This document shows, one piece after another, positions 55,980-64,000 of a stretch of 64,000 nt of DNA. The DNA lies in NCBI GenBank assembly GCA_027313705.1, contig DAHVDE010000023.1, positions 1 to 64,000 of the forward strand, written 5' to 3'. The stretch is from Actinomycetota bacterium (GTDB lineage Bacteria > Actinomycetota > Actinomycetes > Streptosporangiales > Streptosporangiaceae). How positions within the stretch are numbered: position 1 is the stretch's first letter; each line of letters begins with the position of its first letter. The position numbers were made by a program, and so were the translations under genes. The notes below the pieces were generated by a model that ran no database searches, was not told where the DNA came from, and was given only the letters and a program-made list of their open reading frames with translations.

Positions 55980-56972
55980 ATGACTGAAGCTGCGCCCAAG
56001 CCGAGTACCCTTGCTGGCACCCGGTGGGGACTCACGGTGCCGCTGCACGGGCATTCGCTGCCCGAGCAACGTGAGGTCGTGAGTTCGCTGGCCGGCCTTG
56101 GCTATACCGACCTGTGGTCGGCCGAGTTGAACGGCATCGACGCGTTCACGCCGCTGGTGGTTGCCTCGCAGTGGACCAGCGAACTGCGCTTGGGCACGGC
56201 GATAGCGCCGGTGTACACCAGAGGCCCGGCCTGCCTCGCGATGACGGCCGCGACGCTGGCGGATCTGGCGCCTGGCCGGTTCATGCTCGGCGTCGGCACC
56301 TCGACACCGGTCGTCGTGCAGCAATGGAACGACATCCCGTTCGAGGCACCCTATGCTCGCTCGCGCGACATGCTGCGATTCTTGCGGGCGGCGCTCGCCG
56401 GGGAGAAGGTAACGGCCACGTACGAGACCTTCCGCATCAACGGGTTCCGGCTAGATCGCCCGCCGGCCGAGCCGCCGACCCTGGCCTTGGCCGCGCTGCG
56501 CCCGCAGATGGTGAAACTGGCCGCCACCGAGTCAGACGCGGTGATCACGAACTGGCTGTCGCCGGCTGACGTACCCGCGGTCAGGGAGGTGGCTGGACCC
56601 GGCACGGAAGTGATCGCCAGGATCTTCGTCTGCCCGACGACCGACGTCGAGGTGGCGAGGGCCATCGCCCGCCGCGCACTGACCGGGTACCTGACCGTGC
56701 CCGCGTACTTCGCCTTCCACGACTGGCTTGGCCGGCGTGACTTGCTCCAGCCGATGATGGACCGGTGGAACGCGGGTGACCGCAAGGGGGCAGGTACCGC
56801 CATCCCCGACTCCGTGGTCGACGAGCTGGTTATTCACGGTGACTTCGACTACTGCCGCGAACGAGTCGACGCCTACCGCGCGACCGGGCTCGACACGCCG
56901 GTCATCGCGATCCTTCCGACGCCTGGCGTTGACTCGATCGAGGCAGCCAGGCGACTGACGCCGCCCGCCTGA
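55980..56972 (+). CDS. LLM-class F420-dependent oxidoreductase
   Basis: The 330-residue TIM-barrel protein has LGYTDLWSAELNGIDAFTPLVVASQWT, RLGTAIAPVYTRGPACLAMTAATLADLAPGRFMLGVGTSTPVVVQQWND and PPTLALAALRPQMVKLAATESDAVI. These fit the bacterial luciferase-like family that uses coenzyme F420 (or FMN). It starts nine bases after the PHP gene and was probably transcribed with it. The substrate is unknown. Confidence 0.87.
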   Translation: MTEAAPKPSTLAGTRWGLTVPLHGHSLPEQREVVSSLAGLGYTDLWSAELNGIDAFTPLVVASQWTSELRLGTAIAPVYTRGPACLAMTAATLADLAPGRFMLGVGTSTPVVVQQWNDIPFEAPYARSRDMLRFLRAALAGEKVTATYETFRINGFRLDRPPAEPPTLALAALRPQMVKLAATESDAVITNWLSPADVPAVREVAGPGTEVIARIFVCPTTDVEVARAIARRALTGYLTVPAYFAFHDWLGRRDLLQPMMDRWNAGDRKGAGTAIPDSVVDELVIHGDFDYCRERVDAYRATGLDTPVIAILPTPGVDSIEAARRLTPPA

Positions 56973-57244
56973 AGCAGGGCGGGAGATCGCGGCGAGACTG
57001 TCTTACCCCTTGGCTAGGTTAGCTGTGTGGGGAAATCTGGCTAATTCGATCGCGAGCGAGGTGATGCCGGCGGGCGCTGATCGCGAGTCCTCTTGCTTGC
57101 CGCCCATGGGTCACGCTGGTCGCCGACGCGGAGACACTGGACGAGGCGGCGTCTCACCTGGACGGCGCCGAGCGGGCGCAGCTACCAGGCCGCGCCCGAC
57201 CCCTACCCCATCTGACCGCCGGACGTCACGGCCATAATGATCGA

Positions 57245-57844
57245 GTGGCCGACGGCACGGAAAAAAGCACCGAGAAGTCCGCCAGGCGAGAAGATATGGT
57301 CCGCCTGGCCGGCCAGCTATTCGCGCAGAAGGGATACCGCGCCACCACCGTCCGCGAGATCGCCGATGCGGCCGGAATCCTGTCCGGCAGCCTCTATCAC
57401 CACTTCGACTCCAAGGAATCGATCGGCGATGAGATCCTTGCCCGGTTCCTCGACGAGATTCTGGCCGACTACCGGGCCGCGGTCGCCTCGGGCGGCGAGC
57501 CAAATCAAGTACTAGCCCAGATAGTCAGAACAACCAGCAAGACGCTGGCCGGGAACCGCGCCGCCCTCACGATGCTCCAGAACGACTGGCATTATTTCAC
57601 CAGTCAACCGAGGTTCCGCTACCTGAGAGCCGCCCTGCGGGAAGTCGAGCGCACCTGGATCAGCCAACTCGAACGCGGCATCGAGGCAGGCGCCTTCCGC
57701 GCCGATCTCGACCCGGCGCTGACCTACCGACTGCTCCGCGACGTGCTGTGGATTCCGGCGGCGCGGAACCGGCCAGGCGGTTACAGCGCGGAGCAGGTCG
57801 CGGACGCCTTCCTGGAACTGCTATTCAACGGGATCAGTACCTGA
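57245..57844 (+). CDS. TetR-family regulator, KstR2-like
   Basis: The 199-residue protein has a TetR domain with LFAQKGYRATTVREIADAAGILSGSLYHHFDSKESIGDEIL. The GSLYHHFDSKES helix is typical of KstR2, which represses genes for cholesterol C/D-ring catabolism in mycobacteria. The C-terminal domain (TMLQNDWHYFTSQPRFRYLRAALREVE) also fits. The GTG start is uncertain, as the frame is open upstream. The neighbouring dehydrogenases support a link to ring catabolism, by inference. Confidence 0.8.
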   Translation: MADGTEKSTEKSARREDMVRLAGQLFAQKGYRATTVREIADAAGILSGSLYHHFDSKESIGDEILARFLDEILADYRAAVASGGEPNQVLAQIVRTTSKTLAGNRAALTMLQNDWHYFTSQPRFRYLRAALREVERTWISQLERGIEAGAFRADLDPALTYRLLRDVLWIPAARNRPGGYSAEQVADAFLELLFNGIST

Positions 57845-57951
57845 CCGTCCGGCTCTAGCACAGGGGACCTCGGTAGGTGCCGAAGGACCGCACCGGACGT
57901 GGAAGCCACGGCTGGCGATTGGACACCGCTGGAGCATCCGCTCGCCACCCG

Positions 57952-58770
57952 CTAGACCCGCGCAGTGTCCCTGCGGAACAGCAGGACGGCGCCGGCGACG
58001 AAGATCACGAGCCAGGCGACCGCGTTGACAACCCACATGATGTCGATCGTGCCGCCGAGCAGCGGGGCGTGGACAAGCTGGTTCAGGCCGTACATCGGCG
58101 TCCATTTGGCGATGTCCTGCAGGATCTTCGCGGCCTGGTTCAGCGGGTAGAACAAGCCGCCGGCGAACGAGATCGCCGCCATCACGAGGCCGAGGAACTG
58201 CATCACGTTCTCAGAAGGCAGCAGGTAGCCGATGAACAACCCGAGCGCAGCGAAGACAAGCGCCCCGATCCAGACACAGGCCGCAGTGACGAACCACAGG
58301 TAGCCGTAGCCGGCGAAGAAGTCAGGGACGCCGCTCGCGCGGCCCACGACGAAGACAGCGAGCACCGAACTGAGCCCAAGCACCATTGCCACCATCGTCT
58401 TGATGATGATGTAGGAAGTCGGTGACAACGGCGTGATCCTGAGCTGACGGCTCCAGCCCTGTGCACGCTCGATCGAGACCATCGCGCCGCCTGCCGTGGT
58501 CGCCAGCGCGGCCCCGTACAGGGCCATGCTTACCAGCAGGTAGGCGGAGACGTTGGCATGGGCAGGCGATGCCTGGCCGACGATCCCCGCCGCATTGAGC
58601 TTGGAGTACTGCTTGTTGGTGCCGACGAACAAGAACAGCACGATCGGCAGGACCAGGGCGAAGATGATCGTCCGCCGGTTGCGAGCCAGCCGCCTGACCT
58701 CGATGCCGAGCACGGTCAGGTTGATGCCGGCCCGGCCTCGCATCGGCCTGGTTAGCGAAGGGGCGGTCAC
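57952..58770 (-). CDS. ABC-2 type permease (DrrB-like)
   Basis: The 272-residue protein has six membrane helices: RTIIFALVLPIVLFLFVG near the start and FLGLVMAAISFAGGLFYPLNQ in the fifth, the latter being the DrrB-type signature region. The GTG start overlaps the stop of the ATPase gene by four bases. The pair is a drug or natural-product exporter. A gap of about 110 bp separates it convergently from the TetR gene. Confidence 0.86.
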   Translation of the reverse strand: MTAPSLTRPMRGRAGINLTVLGIEVRRLARNRRTIIFALVLPIVLFLFVGTNKQYSKLNAAGIVGQASPAHANVSAYLLVSMALYGAALATTAGGAMVSIERAQGWSRQLRITPLSPTSYIIIKTMVAMVLGLSSVLAVFVVGRASGVPDFFAGYGYLWFVTAACVWIGALVFAALGLFIGYLLPSENVMQFLGLVMAAISFAGGLFYPLNQAAKILQDIAKWTPMYGLNQLVHAPLLGGTIDIMWVVNAVAWLVIFVAGAVLLFRRDTARV

Positions 58771-59741
58771 TTGGAGCCTCCTGCCTGGGTGGTCACGTCA
58801 CTGGTGAGGGCGATGAAGGCGTCTTCGAGTGCCCGCGCCGTAATTTCAAGGTCCTTCGCCGGTGTCGAGGTCAGCAGGTACCTGGCTACGGCGTCGCTGT
58901 CGTTCGCGTGAATCAGCACGGTATCGCCGCGCAGCTCGATGCTGTCAGCGCCAGGGATGGTGCCAAGCTCGGCTTCAGTGACACCGGGAAGCGTCGCCCG
59001 CACGGTGCGGCCCGCCGCAAGCGCCTTCACCTGCGAGCTTGTGCCATCGGCGACCACGACGCCGTGCCGCAGCAAGATGATGCGGTCGGCGTAGGCATCG
59101 GCCTCCTCAAGGTAGTGAGTCGCGAACAGAACGGTGCGGCCCCGTTCGGCGTCCTGCCTGATCGAACCCCAGAACCCGCGCCTTCCTTCCACGTCCATGC
59201 CGGTCGTCGGCTCGTCCAGGATCAGCAATTCCGGATCAGGCAGCAACGCCATCGCGAACCGCAGCCGCTGTTGCTCGCCGCCCGAGCATTTACCGACCCT
59301 GCGATCGGCGATCGCGCTGATTCCGGCACGCGCAAGCACCTCATCAACCGGCCGCGGCCTGGTGAACAGGCTGGCCGTGTACTGAGCGGTCTCCCTGACC
59401 GTGAGGTCCTTAAGCAATCCTCCGGTCTGGAGCACGGCCGATACCAGGCCGCGCTCGATGGCCTCGCGCGGACGGAGTCCGTAAACGGATACCGATCCTG
59501 AGGAAGGCTGGGAAAGGCCGAGGATCATGTCGATCGTGGTGGTCTTTCCCGCGCCGTTTGGCCCGAGGAGCGCCACGATCTCGCCAGAGGTGATTTCGAG
59601 GTTCATGCCCCTGACGGCTTGCACTTCCTTGTAGTCCTTGCGCAAATCGCGCAAGTCAATCGCGGCACGGCCGGCACTGGTACTGGTGCCCGAGGATTGC
59701 TTGAGGTCGCCCTCGTCCCTGTCTACGCTCATGGGTGGCAT
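58767..59741 (-). CDS. ABC exporter ATPase (DrrA-like)
   Basis: The 324-residue protein has ALLGPNGAGKTTTIDMILGL, KCSGGEQQRLRFAMALL (CSGGE instead of LSGGQ) and LLILDEPTTGMDVEGRRGFW, then the switch ATHYLEEADAYAD. A C-terminal domain of about 80 residues follows (ALEDAFIALT), as in DrrA-type exporters. An alternative Met is three codons in. It is the first gene of a two-gene operon, divergent from the SDR gene. Confidence 0.88.
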   Translation of the reverse strand: MPPMSVDRDEGDLKQSSGTSTSAGRAAIDLRDLRKDYKEVQAVRGMNLEITSGEIVALLGPNGAGKTTTIDMILGLSQPSSGSVSVYGLRPREAIERGLVSAVLQTGGLLKDLTVRETAQYTASLFTRPRPVDEVLARAGISAIADRRVGKCSGGEQQRLRFAMALLPDPELLILDEPTTGMDVEGRRGFWGSIRQDAERGRTVLFATHYLEEADAYADRIILLRHGVVVADGTSSQVKALAAGRTVRATLPGVTEAELGTIPGADSIELRGDTVLIHANDSDAVARYLLTSTPAKDLEITARALEDAFIALTSDVTTQAGGSK

Positions 59742-59879
59742 GCATCCATTTCTTCGGTCCGGCTCAAGATACTACGCGAAACATGGCGACTGCGGGCTAA
59801 CCGGAGGAAGTCTGCCCCTGTTATTCTCGCCCAAGCAAGCGTTTGGTTGTTTTCTGCCTGGACGAGGCGAGGTCGCGGC

Positions 59880-60656
59880 ATGGGCCGACTTGATGGCAAG
59901 GTAGCGCTGATTACCGGCGGCGCGCGCGGGATGGGCAAGTCCCACGTTCGGAGCTTCCTCGCCGAGGGCGCGAAGGTTGTCTTCGGTGACGTGCTCGATG
60001 ACCTGGGCGAGGCCGTCACGGCAGAACTCGGCGAGGCGGGGTTTGGCCCGGAGTCCTGCCGTTATCTGCACCACGACGTCACCAGCGAAGCCGACTGGGC
60101 CGCGGCGGTGGCCACCGCGACGGGCACGTTCGGCAAGCTCGACGTCCTGGTCAACAACGCCGGGATCCTGGTCCAGGCGCCGATCACCGAACTGCCGCTG
60201 GCCGAATTCAAGCGGGTCATGGACGTCAATGCGGGCGGCTGCTGGCTTGGGATGAAGAACGCGGCCGAGCCGATGAAGGCGGCGGGCGGCGGCTCGATCA
60301 TCAACGTTTCCTCGATCGAAGGCCTCACTGGCGCGGCCGACTGCACCGCCTATGCGGCGAGCAAGTTCGCGATCCGCGGCATGACCAAGGCGGCCGCGCA
60401 GGAACTCGGGCGCCACGCCATCAGGGTCAACTCAGTGCATCCGGGCGGCATCTTGACCGCGATGGTGTTCGACGCCGCGCAGACCATGGACCTCGAACGC
60501 GGCGAGCGTTACCTCAAGGCCCTGCCGCTTGGCCGGTTCGGCAAGTCCCGTGAGGTCTCCAAGCTCGTCATGTTCCTCGCGTCCGATGACTCTTCTTATT
60601 GCACGGGCGGCGAATTCCTGATCGACGGCGGCATCTTGTCTGGCCCTGGTTACTGA
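59880..60656 (+). CDS. Short-chain dehydrogenase/reductase (hydroxysteroid dehydrogenase-like)
   Basis: The 258-residue SDR has the TGGARGMGKSH cofactor loop, NNAG, the catalytic Ser in SIINVSSIEG and YAASK. It starts GRLDGKVALITGG and ends with TGGEFLIDGG. Its closest known style is the 3-alpha/20-beta-hydroxysteroid dehydrogenase (FabG3) group. The ATG is the one in front of that N-terminus; the longer upstream frame is antisense to the ABC gene and not coding. The next SDR starts nine bases downstream. Confidence 0.88.
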   Translation: MGRLDGKVALITGGARGMGKSHVRSFLAEGAKVVFGDVLDDLGEAVTAELGEAGFGPESCRYLHHDVTSEADWAAAVATATGTFGKLDVLVNNAGILVQAPITELPLAEFKRVMDVNAGGCWLGMKNAAEPMKAAGGGSIINVSSIEGLTGAADCTAYAASKFAIRGMTKAAAQELGRHAIRVNSVHPGGILTAMVFDAAQTMDLERGERYLKALPLGRFGKSREVSKLVMFLASDDSSYCTGGEFLIDGGILSGPGY

Positions 60657-60665
60657 GGAGCGACA

Positions 60666-61580
60666 GTGAGTCTCGACGGCCGAACCGCGATCGTGACCGG
60701 AGCAGGCAACGGCCTCGGCCGTGCCGAGGCACTCGCCCTGGCGGCGGCAGGTGCCCGGGTGGTGCTTAACGACCTGCCAGGCCAGGCGGTTGACGCCGTC
60801 GCCGAGGAGATCGCCGCGGCCGGCGGCGCGGCCGTCGTCTGCGCGGGCGACATCTCGCTGTGGTCAACAGGCGAGGCTCTGCTTGCGACGGCGGCGGGCA
60901 CGTTCGGCGGTCTCGATATCCTGGTCAACAACGCGGGAGTGCTCAGAGACCGGATGATCTTCACGATGTCAGAAGACGACTGGGACACCGTGATCAGGGT
61001 GCACCTGCGCGGGCATTTCGTCACCTCCCGCCTGGCCACGGCCTACTGGCGGGACCTGAGCAAGCAGGCAGGCGGCCCTGTCTACGCCAGGATCGTGAAC
61101 ACTTCTTCAGAGGCATTCCTGCTTGGCTCGGCCGGCCAGCCCAACTACGCGGCAGCCAAGGCAGGCATCGTGGCGCTCACGCTGGCGACGGCCCGCGGCT
61201 GCGAGCGCTACGGCGTGCGGGCTAACGCGATCTGCCCGCGCGCGCGGACGGACATGACCGCCGGGCTCATGGGCGAGGCGCCTGCCGGCCAGGTCGATCC
61301 GCTGGCGCCCGAGCACGTCGCTCCGCTGGTGACTTACCTGGCCAGCCCGGCGGCCGAGCGCATCAACGGCGAGGTGTTCGTAGTGCACGGCGGAGTAGCG
61401 GCCGTGCTGGCACCCCCCGCACTGCGTACCGTGTTCCTCGCGTCCGAGCATGGCTCGCCTGACGGCATGTGGACGCTCGACTCGGTCGCCGCCGCGCTCG
61501 GGCCCGCGTTTGACCAGAGCGCAGGTTTCGCCTGCGCGGCGACGTTGCCGCTGGCCAGCGAGACCATCGGGTTCGGCTGA
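60666..61580 (+). CDS. Short-chain dehydrogenase/reductase with C-terminal extension
   Basis: The 304-residue SDR has VTGAGNGLGRAEALALA, NNAGVLRDRMIFTMSEDDWD (as in 17-beta-HSD4/MFE-type reductases) and YAAAKAG. The substrate-side segment and a 60-residue tail extend past the SDR core, as in the same-length mycobacterial steroid-cluster SDR Rv3548c. GAGGAG precedes the GTG. Its stop overlaps the PPOX gene ATG (TGATG). Confidence 0.85.
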   Translation: MSLDGRTAIVTGAGNGLGRAEALALAAAGARVVLNDLPGQAVDAVAEEIAAAGGAAVVCAGDISLWSTGEALLATAAGTFGGLDILVNNAGVLRDRMIFTMSEDDWDTVIRVHLRGHFVTSRLATAYWRDLSKQAGGPVYARIVNTSSEAFLLGSAGQPNYAAAKAGIVALTLATARGCERYGVRANAICPRARTDMTAGLMGEAPAGQVDPLAPEHVAPLVTYLASPAAERINGEVFVVHGGVAAVLAPPALRTVFLASEHGSPDGMWTLDSVAAALGPAFDQSAGFACAATLPLASETIGFG

Positions 61581-62062
61581 TGAAGCAACGCGACCAGGTC
61601 GCGATGACCGAGGCGCAGGCAAGCGAACTCCTGGCCAGTCAGCGGAAAGTCCAGCTAGCCACCAACGGTCCCGACGGGTTCCCGCACCTGGTGACCATGT
61701 ATTACGTGACGATCGGCGGCCGGATCACGTTCTGGACCTACCGCACCTCGCAGAAGGCGCTCAACCTGGAACGGGACCCGAGAATCAGCTGCCTGGTGGA
61801 GACCGGCGAGCAGTACTTCGACCTCAAGGGCGTGCTCGTGCAGGGGACGGCGCGCCGGATAGCCGATCCGGCGGCCGTCGCGGACATCGGGCGAGCCATC
61901 ACGAGGGTGCTTGCTGATCCGATGCTGGCGAATGCACCGGCTGCGGACGGTGAGCAGGATCCGCTGACGCATTACGTCGAGCATGCCGCGCGAAAGCGCT
62001 TCGGGTACGTGGTAGAACCCAGCCGCGTCATTACCTGGGACCATGCGAAGCTAAGGCACTAG
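61580..62062 (+). CDS. PPOX-fold protein (F420- or FMN-binding)
   Basis: The 160-residue split-barrel protein reads VQLATNGPDGFPHLVTMYYV, RITFWTYRTSQKALNLERDPRISCLVETGEQYFDLKGVLVQG, the usual pyridoxamine-oxidase-like fold. Many actinobacterial members bind F420 and reduce or oxidise small molecules. It is translationally coupled to the SDR before it, so it probably acts in the same pathway. Confidence 0.86.
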   Translation: MKQRDQVAMTEAQASELLASQRKVQLATNGPDGFPHLVTMYYVTIGGRITFWTYRTSQKALNLERDPRISCLVETGEQYFDLKGVLVQGTARRIADPAAVADIGRAITRVLADPMLANAPAADGEQDPLTHYVEHAARKRFGYVVEPSRVITWDHAKLRH

Positions 62063-62064
62063 CG

Positions 62065-62439
62065 TCAGGGCAAAGGCGTGGGTAACCGCCGCGCCGAGAC
62101 CTCCTCGTCGCCGAGCAATAGGCCACTGTCGCTGCTGGCGGCGGTATGAACAAACCCTTCCGGAATTACCACGGCAGCTCTCGCCGCGTTGATAGCCGCG
62201 ACGAGCGCCGAGCCGGAATTGGCGGCACCCGGTTCGCCGTCCAGGTCATTGTCGGCCGGCACCACGGTGAGGTCGAGCGTGTGCGTCAGCACCCTCGAGT
62301 CCTTTACCACCAGGTCGGCGGACGGCGCCGTTCCCACACGCAGCTTGCCGCCGAGATCAGGACAGCTCTTATTGGCGAGGCTAATCTCCTCTTTTATGGC
62401 ACTTATAACTTCGGCTGCGAGCGGTCCTTCTCCGGCCAT
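62065..62439 (-). CDS. Hypothetical protein
   Basis: The 124-residue protein has no recognised domain. The first half looks mixed alpha/beta (AAEVISAIKEEISLA, RVLTHTLDLTVVPAD), the second Ala-rich (SALVAAINAARAAVVIPEG). The codon pattern is less GC-rich than the flanks. It is divergent from the MarR gene, with a 63-bp gap holding the 10-bp direct repeat, and may be under MarR control. It might not be a real gene. Confidence 0.45.
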   Translation of the reverse strand: MAGEGPLAAEVISAIKEEISLANKSCPDLGGKLRVGTAPSADLVVKDSRVLTHTLDLTVVPADNDLDGEPGAANSGSALVAAINAARAAVVIPEGFVHTAASSDSGLLLGDEEVSARRLPTPLP

Positions 62440-62473
62440 GGCACTCTCAGCTTTCTTCCGTTATTCTCTTGCG

Positions 62474-62493
62474 TTCTCCTGTATTCTCCTGTC
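62474..62493. repeat. 10-bp direct repeat before the MarR gene
   Basis: ttctcctgta and ttctcctgtc stand head to tail 10 bp before the MarR ATG, with a related ttctctt just upstream. The spacing of one helical turn could fit a regulator or be chance. Confidence 0.45.
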
Positions 62494-62502
62494 AAACCGA
62501 GA

Positions 62503-62967
62503 ATGACCAAGTACCCGTCGAAGGGACTTGCCAGCGAACCGAGCAGGCGACTTGGGTATCTGCTCAAGCACGCTCAGCTCAAGATGGCGGAAGTGAACGC
62601 CAGGACGCTTGCCCCGTACGGCATCAGCGGGCGTGAACTCGCGGTGATGCTCGTCCTCACCGGCCAGAAGCCGCCCTCTCAGCAACAGGCGGCACATCGG
62701 CTCGGCATCGACCGGACGACCATGGTCGGGCTGCTCGACGCGCTCGAAGACAAGGGCCTGGTTTCACGTCATACGGACGCCGACGACCGGCGTCGCAACG
62801 TAGTCGAGCTCACCGACGCCGGGCAAGACACGCTCCGACGGGCCGGCGCGGCGAGCGAGGAGGCTGAGCGCGAGTTCCTCGCCCCACTCAGCCCGCAGGC
62901 CGCCGAGCAGCTGAGGAATTCACTGCACGCCATCGTGCACCAGCGGCTAGCAGGGACCGATGGCTAA
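62503..62967 (+). CDS. MarR-family transcriptional regulator
   Basis: The 154-residue protein has the MarR winged helix: ELAVMLVLTGQKPPSQQQAAHRLGIDRTTMVGLLDALEDKGLVSRHTDADDRRRNVVELTDAGQ. The DxRRRxVxLT wing is diagnostic. The ATG lies in front of TKYPSKGLASEPSRRLGYLL; the upstream open frame is antisense to the hypothetical gene. It overlaps the convergent SDR gene by four bases. Confidence 0.9.
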   Translation: MTKYPSKGLASEPSRRLGYLLKHAQLKMAEVNARTLAPYGISGRELAVMLVLTGQKPPSQQQAAHRLGIDRTTMVGLLDALEDKGLVSRHTDADDRRRNVVELTDAGQDTLRRAGAASEEAEREFLAPLSPQAAEQLRNSLHAIVHQRLAGTDG

Positions 62968-63698
62968 ACCAGGAAGGCCGGGCGTTCTCCTCCGCCGTGC
63001 ACCACCAGGGCGGCGCCGCTGACCTGCTCCGCCAAGGGTGAAGCCAGGTAAAGGCAGGCATTGGCCACGTCAAGCGGCGTGGCCATCCGCCCGAGCGGCA
63101 CCGAAGCCGCCGCAGCGGCCATCGCCTCCTCGCCGCCGTAATGCCCCGCCGAGTTCTCGGTGCCGACCAGCCCGACCACGACCGTGTTGACCCGCACCTT
63201 CGGTGCCCACTCCATCGCCAGGCTGACGGCCAGGTGCGTCAGGCCCGCCTTGGCCGCGCCGTAGGCCGCGGTTCCAGGCGAGGGCCTGGTGCCGCTGACA
63301 CTGCTGATCATGATGATCGATCCGCCGGTTCCCTCCTGCATGATGGCGTTGGCCGCCTGCGCGACGTGCAGCGGCGCGATCAGGTTGAGCTCGATAACCT
63401 TGGCGTGGAACCGCGGCGAAGCAGTCGCGGCGGGCGCGGGTGGCGCGCCGCCCGCGTTGTTCACCACCACGTCGAGTCGCCCGAATCTGGCGGCGGCCGC
63501 CCGGATGAGTGCACTGGCCTGCTCGGGGTCGCGCACGTCGGCGCGGAAGAACTCCGCCTGGCCGTCGCCTGGCTCGCTCCGCCCGCACACCAGGACCTGC
63601 GCGCCCGCAGCCAGGAAGGCTGCCGCTATCCCCGCTCCGATACCCCTGGTACCGCCGGTCACCACGACGACCTGGCCGTTGTAGTCGAGCGCGCTCAA
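62964..63698 (-). CDS. Short-chain dehydrogenase/reductase (steroid-cluster type)
   Basis: The 244-residue SDR has VVVTGGTRGIGAGIAAAFLAAG, NNAGGAPPAPAATASPRFHAKVI, the catalytic IIMISSVSGTRPSPGTAAYGAAK and ends GAALVVHGGGERPAFLV. The NNAGGAP and HGGGE features recall the KstR2-regulon SDR Rv3549c of mycobacteria. It starts five bases after the stop of the amidohydrolase gene, so these two are one operon. Confidence 0.87.
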   Translation of the reverse strand: MSALDYNGQVVVVTGGTRGIGAGIAAAFLAAGAQVLVCGRSEPGDGQAEFFRADVRDPEQASALIRAAAARFGRLDVVVNNAGGAPPAPAATASPRFHAKVIELNLIAPLHVAQAANAIMQEGTGGSIIMISSVSGTRPSPGTAAYGAAKAGLTHLAVSLAMEWAPKVRVNTVVVGLVGTENSAGHYGGEEAMAAAAASVPLGRMATPLDVANACLYLASPLAEQVSGAALVVHGGGERPAFLV

Positions 63699-63703
63699 CG
63701 GGG

Positions 63704-64000
63704 CTAGCTGCCGGGCTCGAGCGGGTTGCGGTCCGCGAAGGTCGCCAGGCCATCGGCGAACGAGTAGATCTCTTTCCCCTCGATGAACGCGAACTGCACC
63801 TTGCTGAGCACGTCGAGCGGGTCGCCGGACCAGACCACCAGGTCGCCGTCCTTGCCGACCTCGATCGAGCCGAGCCGGTTGTCGATGCCGACGATGCGAG
63901 CCGGGTTTATCGTCAGCGCTTCGATCGCGGTGCCCGCGTCGAGTCCTTCCCTGACCGCGAAGGCGGCCTGGTGCACCAGGAAATGGATGGGAACGACGGG
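63704..64000 (-). CDS. Amidohydrolase family protein, C-terminal part (runs off the right edge)
   Basis: About 98 residues are visible. The motif EALTINPARIVGIDNRLGSIEVGKDGDLVVWSGDPLDVLSKVQFAFIEGKEIY is the conserved C-terminal beta-sandwich return of imidazolonepropionase/D-hydantoinase-like amidohydrolases. The metal-binding barrel lies outside the window. The gene precedes the SDR at 62964 by five bases. Confidence 0.85.
   Translation of the reverse strand, partial: PVVPIHFLVHQAAFAVREGLDAGTAIEALTINPARIVGIDNRLGSIEVGKDGDLVVWSGDPLDVLSKVQFAFIEGKEIYSFADGLATFADRNPLEPGS

Noticed and set aside
57060-57244. Open frame upstream of the KstR2-like gene reading RPWVTLVADAETLDEAASHL
   Set aside because: It looks slightly protein-like, recalling a conjugation-protein segment, but it is short, has no start and merges into the TetR frame. 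Not enough to call a relic.

Overview
The window is chromosomal DNA of a high-G+C actinobacterium. The indications are GC-rich codon third positions, frequent GTG and TTG starts, and genes tied to mycothiol, F420 and actinobacterial families: a MshC-like ligase, a PIG-L deacetylase, a mycothiol/glutathione-type hydroquinone reductase, an F420-type LLM oxidoreductase, a KstR2-like TetR, DUF1918, DUF2267 and an Rv1733c-like membrane protein. Genus cannot be fixed from the sequence. No rRNA, tRNA, CRISPR array, intact insertion sequence or replication origin was seen.

Left end (1-7400): an accessory and decaying region. It holds the tail of an unidentified protein, a methyltransferase relic, a zeta-toxin-like kinase with a small partner gene in AT-richer DNA, and a ruined myo-inositol catabolism operon (iolG-, iolE-, iolC-, iolB- and iolD-like remnants, all frameshifted or deleted). 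The relics lead into an intact D-threonine aldolase/D-serine dehydratase-like gene. A 60-bp degenerate copy of the tail of that gene lies just beyond it.

7400-24200: panE-like reductase; a start/stop-coupled run of MpaB/DUF2236 oxygenase, ABC1 kinase and adenylate-forming ligase; a PAP2 phosphatase; a divergent PIG-L deacetylase/cysteine desulfurase pair around a CsoR-type operator; methyltransferase; isochorismatase-fold protein; an internally deleted agmatinase relic; two MFS exporters; an ArsR-type regulator; a minimal P450-like protein; hydroquinone reductase; LysA-type decarboxylase.

24198-31698: the most unusual block. A minus-strand run encodes a thioredoxin-fold protein without its CXXC, a MauE-like membrane redox protein, a MauD-like thioredoxin with CPSC, a Tat-exported protein with 18 cysteines in about 86 residues, a 31-residue membrane peptide, a membrane protein and a secreted protein. 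Divergent from it is an exporter-like trio (peptidoglycan-binding membrane-fusion protein, an ABC ATPase with a degenerate Walker A, and an FtsX/MacB-like permease). The parts look like a methylamine-dehydrogenase light-chain maturation kit with no heavy chain, built around an undescribed exported Cys-rich protein.

31744-43628: AcuC-type deacetylase, DUF885 peptidase-like protein, PaiB, the DUF1918-DUF2267-baeRF stress cluster, then a thiol/metal group: P-type ATPase, a CsoR/CstR-like repressor lacking the copper-binding His, a thioredoxin preceded by a perfect CsoR-type palindrome, a second MauE-like protein, glycerate kinase and a MshC-like ligase. 43710-48627 is a sugar-phosphate block (pgi, gnd, rpiA, zwf). 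48639-56972 carries a GCS2 ligase, MalY-type lyase, a TetR-controlled ABC exporter with a palindromic operator, a PHP phosphoesterase and an LLM oxidoreductase. The right end (57245-64000) has a KstR2-like TetR, an ABC exporter, three short-chain dehydrogenases, a PPOX-fold protein, a MarR regulator and an amidohydrolase that runs off the window, suggesting steroid or other alicyclic catabolism.
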